Assembly: GCA_027186245.1 (NCBI GenBank)
Contig: CP114485.1
Coordinates: 7,592,001-7,656,000, forward strand
Direction of reading: 5' to 3'
Origin: Coriaria nepalensis
Taxonomy: Eukaryota; Streptophyta; Magnoliopsida; Cucurbitales; Coriariaceae
Length of the DNA stretch: 64,000 nt
In this document: in pieces, positions 57,900 through 64,000 of the stretch
Layout: the number at the start of each line of letters is the position of its first letter
Numbering within the stretch: the first letter of the stretch is position 1
Made by a program: the position numbers and the translations under genes
Notes under the pieces: model-generated
Told to the model about the DNA's origin: nothing
What the model saw: only the letters and a program-made list of their open reading frames with translations
Databases searched by the model: none

Positions 57900-59706
57900 C
57901 AACAAACAACTTAAAGAGAAGTAGAAGAGGCAGGGGATAAGAGACTTATACCAAGCCTAAACTCCTCCTTCAAGCTATCGACCACCTTAAGCACCGTTGT
58001 CCACTTCCACTCCTTACTACGGCCGTCGCTGGTTCTAAGGCATCACATGGCCTCTAATCTTATTCCACATAAATGATTAACTCAAGAGTGTTTTTTCTAG
58101 TTCTGATCTCAACTCATGAGAAGTGAACTTTGAGAGGGAAATGATATTTGAAAAAGATGAAAACTTTTCTCTCTCTCTCTCTCTTTGTCTTAATTGGGCA
58201 GCTAGGTTAGGGTTCATAGGAATGAGTGCCTTGCTTTTATAAACAACTCTCCCTTAGGCCTATCCCTTTGAGGTCTCTAAGATTATGTCCACTTTTAATG
58301 AATGCTCGAGATTAGTTCTAGGTCCATTCGTTTTTACAACTTTTATCATAAAGACAAAACCAACAATAATCCCAAATTAAATATCTAATTTTATTTGAAA
58401 AATTCAAACCTAATTTGGGCCTAGCCCACTAGTGTGGTTCGACCTATTAACTCTTTAATAACAATAAAAAAATTATATCATTTGACTTTAAATTAATAAA
58501 ATCACCATTTAATAAACATAATGCTAAATCAAATTTTTTAATTAATTATTAAATTTCAAATTAAATCAATATCACACATTTGTTATACTAGTAGTGCGAT
58601 GTGATAAACAGTTAAAAATTAAACTAATTAATGATTTAATTCTTAAATCAAGTTCTCTAAAAAGAAGTCAATTTCTCCAACTTAGATTTCAACCGAGATC
58701 CTAGCATTCTTAGTGTGTGTGACCGATTAGATTCTACGCTACGCCAGTAGGTAGGCCTCACAAGAGCTTGTGATGTTTATCCATTATGATGAATGGATCA
58801 TTTTACCCTTAATTTTTTTTTTCAAGTTAAACAGTTAATTTGATCATCGTTATGATCAATTAAGCTAAATCACCAGATAGATATTGGCTTCTAACAAGGC
58901 ATATGGGCCACACATGCAATGAAAAATATTAGCACTTCTAAAAGAGCCCGTGATGACTATTATAGTACTAGATTGATCATTCCATCTATGCAAAAGTCTT
59001 AGTCAGTCCTAGGGCATAATTTAATTGTTAAACTTATCAGACTGACCATATGAATTATTTGATCTCTTATGCAATTTAGACAATGGGTTTGTAAAAACTC
59101 ATTTCTAATTATTTTACTTTCCAAAGATTCCTTATTGCACAAAATTACATAACTCGTAGGAATTATATTTTAATACAGAGGTGATGGATCACATCTTATT
59201 ACCCTACATACTATCCATAAAAGAACACATGCATAATGGTTCATTCATAGTAACCCATGGCTAGGGTCACGTCGAGTAATATCAAAACATGGTATCTCAT
59301 ACGTCAATATTGTGGTAATCTCAAGTTTGAGAATCTCAAGTACAATAGTTATCAGACATGTCTCAATAACAGTCAATATTATTACTAATGAGATTTGTTT
59401 AGTGATCACGTTCAATGATTAATTCTCTACGAATCACCTACATATCTAAACTGATATTCTATAATATCGATGATTATGAGAATATCACTCTTCCCAAAAA
59501 GAAAAAAGCACATGAAATAGTCTTTCCGAATTATCAATATCTCATCATGATAATCCTATGACTATTAACAGTTTAGATCTTAGGTATTAAGCTACTTAGA
59601 TCTCATCGAGTGTGATCACTATCACGGTTCTAAGTGTATGACTTAAGACCTAGGAATCCATTATGCATGTTATACAGTCAATATACACGCAATATCATTT
59701 CTAACA
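57900..59706 (-). repeat. LTR and 3' untranslated part of a copia element (minus strand)
   Basis: Minus-strand sequence downstream of the RNase H remnant at 59.9-60.1 kb. Candidate LTR starts are TGTTAG at 59706 and at 58896; both resemble copia LTR starts (TGTTAGAA). A TATA-like TTTATAAAAGC at about 58234-58244 lies where an LTR promoter should be, with a CT-rich leader-like tract (58165-58187 region) after it. Relatives occur at 17.7 and 53.2 kb. Confidence 0.42.
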
Positions 59707-59879
59707 TAATAACAAGCAAAATGATAGATTAAATGCTCAAACAAATACAATATTTATAGTTCATTGATAAGTATACATTTAAGATTGAATCACTAAAAGT
59801 CTATGACCCGATCGGCTATATCCAAGTGGCTTGTACTTTTAGTTTCCCATTTTCACTAAAACAAATTGTATCTCAATTA

Positions 59880-60125
59880 CAATCCAATTTTTTTAAAATG
59901 ACGATCAAAATTTTGTTGGGAAAGTGACTTAGTGAATGTCCCTATTATGTTGTCGTATTTGTCAACTCTCTCTATGTTTACCTCTCTTCTTTAGACTATC
60001 TTTCTGACTAGGTGGTACCGACGTAGAATGTGTTTGGACTTTTGATGAGACTTAAGTTCCTTTGCTTACACAGTTGCACCCTTGTTATCACAATATGCTA
60101 CTATGAGGTCAAGGATACTAGAAAT
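59880..60125 (-). pseudogene. Ty1-copia RNase H C-terminal remnant
   Basis: The minus strand reads VAYCDNKGAT near 60110-60080, then KSKHILRRYHLVRKIV and later VDKYDNIIGTFTKSLSQQNF down to about 59890. These match the last blocks of copia RNase H (a catalytic Asp in the CDN block, the H-x-KY-H-LVR-type block, and the TKSL/TKPL block). In-frame stops near 60074 and 60020 break it. The family is clear; the rest of the polyprotein is not recognisable further upstream (beyond 60.2 kb). Confidence 0.72.
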
Positions 60126-62690
60126 CACACTAAGTTTAAAGATGACCTTTCTCATTATCAAAGTTAAGCTTCTGTAATTCGGGTAGGTGGTTAAGCTCTT
60201 GGATTCAGGTGGTATTGTTTAGGACAATAATGGCCCGGTACTGGGTCAGACAGTTTCAAAATTGCCTCAAAATTGTTTGATCTGAATCAATGTTCAGCTC
60301 TAGTTACTCTAATCTTTGAACTCAATAAGAGGCGAAGAAGTTTGCTTTGCTACCACCTTGCTTTACTCATCATAGAAGAACTTCTTGTCATGAAAAAAAT
60401 GTAATTTGTATAAGTACGCTTACCAGGGCTCCACCAGGCATGCCAATTTATTAATGCTATAAAATTGTTGACCAACTTGGCCTTCGCAAAGGGAAAAATA
60501 CCTAGAGTTGGTGATTATATTTTTATATATATGTGCTAGAAATACTTAAGAAGAGTATTTCAAAGAAAAATATATGAAGGAAAACTAGCTAAAGGCTCAT
60601 AGAAAATCTCAAAGATAAGGAATCTAACTTCTAACCAAAGTGTGATCGAAGTTGGGCAAAGGTTCACAAATTCTACCCTTCTTCGATTTTGAATATACAT
60701 TAAAAGCGATAGTAAGATTAAAATATAATATTGAAACAAAGGATATATTGTGTATATCAATGCTCATAAGGCAAAACCATACAATTCCAAAAGGACAATG
60801 AATTACCTAAAGGAAACTAAACATAAAAACAAATCTCAAGAAAAATTCATAAGCGCTAAGCCTTGTATGAACATGAGTTTAAAGAAAAGCTTAAAAAGAT
60901 AATTTTTTGGAGGAAGGGTGTTTTTTGTCATGTTGAGACAATCCTTGCAAATGGAGACTTTGTCTCTATTTATATGCAATATTTCATATTGGCCGACGTA
61001 TACATTTTTTGGCCGCCTTGGCAATTTCACACGTTTAGTTAGACATTGTGGGTTGTTCATTCCAAATATCCGACAACGTGCACTAACTTCCCGTATCCAC
61101 TAGCCATTAACAATGGTAACACCCACGCCTCAAACTTAAACCACATGTGCTATTTTCCTAGATGCACTCTGAATTTATAGTAAGATATTCATTGATTCTA
61201 TTTAAGCCGAATGGACACTTTCTACTAGGCTGACACATGGCTAGATCTGCCAATCTACATCTTCTCTTCATTCTTGATCCCTAGCCATCTGATTTTCTAT
61301 ATCATCGATCCACTCAGATGTCCTTTAACATGCATAACTAAATTAACATACTTTATGAAATACTCAGAACCAAGTACACCACACTTGACGACTTCACCTA
61401 AGCAAACTTGACCAATATAAGGTTTACTTTCATTTTTCTCTTTGACTTCCATAGCTCCATGTCACGGGTCAAAATACTTATTTTGTCATTAACAATAGGT
61501 ATTGGACTAGGTTAGACTTTCCTGCCATCAACTTTTCTCTAATCTTGTGCTCATTTACTTTTTATATTGTGACTTTTTTTAAAGAATTTTTCAAGTATGC
61601 TCGAGTAGAGTACTCCTCTACTAGGATTAATTTTTCCACCTTTGTTGGGAACATTTCAGTGGTAAGAGTGCAGATTCCCAAGATAGTCAATGGTCATTTG
61701 CCAAGGCTGGGGGCTCTCACTAGTTCTTTGGCTTGCCTCATATAACTAAGAGAGTTCATCTCTTATATAGTTTTAGATTGTGGTGGTGGCATGATTTGAC
61801 CTTCAAACTCTTAATCCCCAAGATTAGTACTAAACTACTGTGTAAAAAGTTGGTCTCCTAGTAGTATGTCATGAATCGTCATAGAATTTCGAAAAATAAA
61901 ATAAGGAGGAGTCATCAGGATTTTTTTGCAACAAACTACCTCGGATGGTATATTCACTTTAGTTTATAGGAGAGGAAGGAAGTAGCGATGGTGGTATAAC
62001 ATGAAGTGTCATCTCCCACTATTTTTGTACAGTTCCTGAAGTGTCATGATTATCCTCCACCTTCAAAAAAGCTACATATCACATGCCATTTAATAGGTGG
62101 TATGTGAGAAGATCTCCTTTTTATCCTTATCTATGATATGTGTTTGGGCTCGATCTCCAGCCCACTCCACCTGTGATCTTTTTCTTTCCCTATGGGTTCG
62201 ACATCATCGGCTTACTTTGACACAAGCTGAGAAGCTAGTCCATTTCTCAACCAAGCTGCCCTAATTGCCACTTAGTTAGTCATTATCTCTAAATCCTCAG
62301 TTATGGCCTTGATGTAATCGACTAGCCCAAATCTTTTTTACGGCCGTCATCAACATTAATCCAGTGGAAGATTGATGCCTAAGACTTATCCCAAACGAAA
62401 TAGTATAAAAATAAAAGTAGAAAAAAGTAAATATAGAGACTGTTTGGATTCACAGCGTGTTCTCCTACACAAGAGGTGATAGAAAGAATCAATGGAAGTG
62501 GTCTCACTATAATTTTTATTCTACAATGGAACGACACAAATTATTATAGCTTACATGCAAGAAATGGAAGGTAAAACAAAAACATGGATCAAACTTCTCT
62601 TCATAGAAGAGTATCAACGAAGAAGAAATTGGGGGTTAAAATGTAGGAAATGTTTACATATTAGTGTAAAATTTTAAATTACTAGCATAT
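60126..62690. other. Repeat-rich intergenic DNA, no gene seen
   Basis: I found no convincing coding domain. A minus-strand TATA-like GCATATAAATAGAGAC near 60966-60982, followed by leader-like sequence, may be another decayed LTR. The plus-strand open frame at 61545-61745 and a less AT-rich stretch near 62150-62310 do not match any family I know. Confidence 0.3.
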
Positions 62691-62691
62691 A

Positions 62692-63137
62692 CAATAAAAC
62701 CTCGGTAAATTAATAATCTATGAACTAAGAAATCTATTAATTTAGTAAAATATTAAATACTCGATAGATTAATATATTTTAATTAATTTATCGATTAATT
62801 ATCAACTTATTAATTTATTAATGTATGTCTAATTTATTACGCTCATTTAAAAGCTAATTAACTATGAAAAGAGAGTATAGAACCACAATACCTCAATTCT
62901 AAGAAAATGCAAATCCCAAATACAAGTAATGACTAAGAAAAGTTAGAGATGAGATCGAAATTAATGTCAAAAATAATTGAGTCATATTTTAAGAAGTCTC
63001 ATAGTTTAATCATAAGTACTATGCGTTGGCAAAATTATTAATTCATACAATATGTCAGATCTATATGAATTATTTTTTATACATTGTTTGATAAATTTGG
63101 TGAAATACTAATTAAGTACATTATCAAGATTCTACTG
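62692..63137. mobile_element. Emigrant-like MITE (pogo/Tc1-mariner type)
   Basis: The left end CAATAAAACCTCGGTAAATT and the inverted right end (complement CAGTAGAATCTTGATAATGT) are close to the CAGTARAACCTCTATAAATT terminus of Arabidopsis Emigrant and Medicago Lemi1 elements. TA dinucleotides flank both ends (62690-62691 and 63138-63139), the expected target duplication. Length is 446 bases with no coding region. Some internal inverted TTAATTTATTAA words are present. Confidence 0.7.
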
Positions 63138-63280
63138 TATTGGGGATTAAAATAATATAATAACCTGATTCCTAACTTTTTTAGCTAATCAAATGATATG
63201 TTATATTTGTATACGATCTTTATTCAATTTCTTCTTCTTTACAATGTATTAATATACAAATCCATGTTCAAGAATTTTGC

Positions 63281-63803
63281 AGAACCACAAATCATTAACA
63301 AAAGTCAGAGAGATAGAGAGAAACACAAAGCACGATTTTACCGTATTTCACGTCTCAAGATTGTAAATTGATCAATTAAGGCTACATTCCACATTGAGCT
63401 CCACCAAATTAGTGAATCTTGCTGCATTATATCTCTCACACGATTACTCACAGATCTTTACCTAACATTTAAACAAGTAAGATATACACATAATCTTAAA
63501 GCGAGAAAGATGACTCACTCTGATCAAGATGGTCATTTGAACCTAAATACCATAAAAACGGAACTTGAATATCACAAACCCTAGTAATCGCGAGGAGAAA
63601 CCACGATGTAAGAAAATGATTGTTTGAATCAACAAATACACAAAATATGTTTATAAATATGAGATCGTGTTAAGTGTGTCAAACCAAGTAAAGCCTTAAA
63701 CAAATTTTCCACAATTGGATTAAATAATTTTAACCCAATGAGCCATACCAAGCATTTAGGCTTCACCTAATTTATTCTTGAGTTTATCAAAATAAATCAA
63801 CAA
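63281..63803 (-). repeat. Probable 3' LTR of a copia element running off the window
   Basis: On the minus strand it starts TGTTGATTTATTTTGATAAA right after a purine-rich AAGTGGAG (63812-63805), and TTCTGCA at about 63281 is a plausible end (TG...CA). A TATA-like ATATTTATAAAC lies near 63649-63660. The copia RNase H end lies upstream on the same strand. The right border is a guess from the terminal motif. Confidence 0.45.
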
Positions 63804-63829
63804 ACTCCACTTGAAGCATAAATCCGTCA

Positions 63830-64000
63830 ATCTCATATATATAACCATCCTTGTAACTTAATGCAGTGAAAGTTGTCCTAATTTAGTTTCATTGCTCAAA
63901 GAACGCTCATGGTGAAGTGGTATTTCACATCAACATGCTTAGTTCGCTCATGGTGTACCTGATTTTTACTCGAGTGTATTTCACTTTGACTATCTGAGAA
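63830..64000 (-). pseudogene. Ty1-copia RNase H end (continues beyond the window)
   Basis: The minus strand from the window edge reads SDSQSEIHSSKNQVHHERTK and then HVDVKYHF. This is the HERTKH[VI]D[VI]KYHF block near the end of copia RNase H. A stop follows near 63890. The rest of the element lies past 64000. Confidence 0.7.

Overview
This is nuclear DNA from a flowering plant, most likely a eudicot. It is AT-rich, its host genes have GT-AG introns, and it is crowded with plant transposon families. The species cannot be told from the sequence. Five host protein genes are supported: an intronless family GT14 glycosyltransferase (1023-2123, +); the ribosome-biogenesis GTPase LSG1 (24022-28141, +, seven exons); a BSU1-like Kelch-phosphatase of the BSL2/BSL3 type (33804-43336, +, 21 exons); a short protein of unknown function (44601-44972, -); and a FANTASTIC FOUR-like protein (47657-48967, -). 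LSG1 followed by BSL2 on one strand is the order of the Arabidopsis neighbours At1g08410 and At1g08420, so this segment looks like conserved microsynteny.

From about 3.3 to 16.5 kb three degraded elements lie end to end. First is a hAT transposon on the minus strand, facing a second, truncated hAT copy on the plus strand. Next is an endogenous pararetrovirus (Caulimoviridae-type: coat-like region, CCHC finger, retropepsin-like region, start of reverse transcriptase) present as two head-to-head copies. These form a near-continuous inverted repeat with arms of about 2.5 kb and only about 90 bases between them. Last is a 5'-truncated Ty3-gypsy chromovirus ending in one recognisable LTR. The pararetroviral foldback is the most interesting structure in the window, because a read-through transcript would be a long viral double-stranded RNA.

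From 16.5 to 23.7 kb there are Ty1-copia-related remnants and three tandem-repeat arrays. Between LSG1 and BSL2 (28.1-33.8 kb) there are foldback (MITE-like) elements, including two related copies of about 850 bases. Beyond 49 kb I see no convincing host gene. The region holds copia remnants (about 53.2-54.4 and 57.9-60.1 kb, and 63.3 kb to the window end, the last two with RNase H homology on the minus strand), an Emigrant-like MITE at 62.7-63.1 kb, and AT-rich DNA that I cannot classify.

All identifications come from reading the sequence and from knowledge of the families; no database search was run. Exon borders were chosen by GT-AG sites plus reading-frame continuity. The mobile-element coding regions all carry stops or frameshifts and none appears able to make a full protein.
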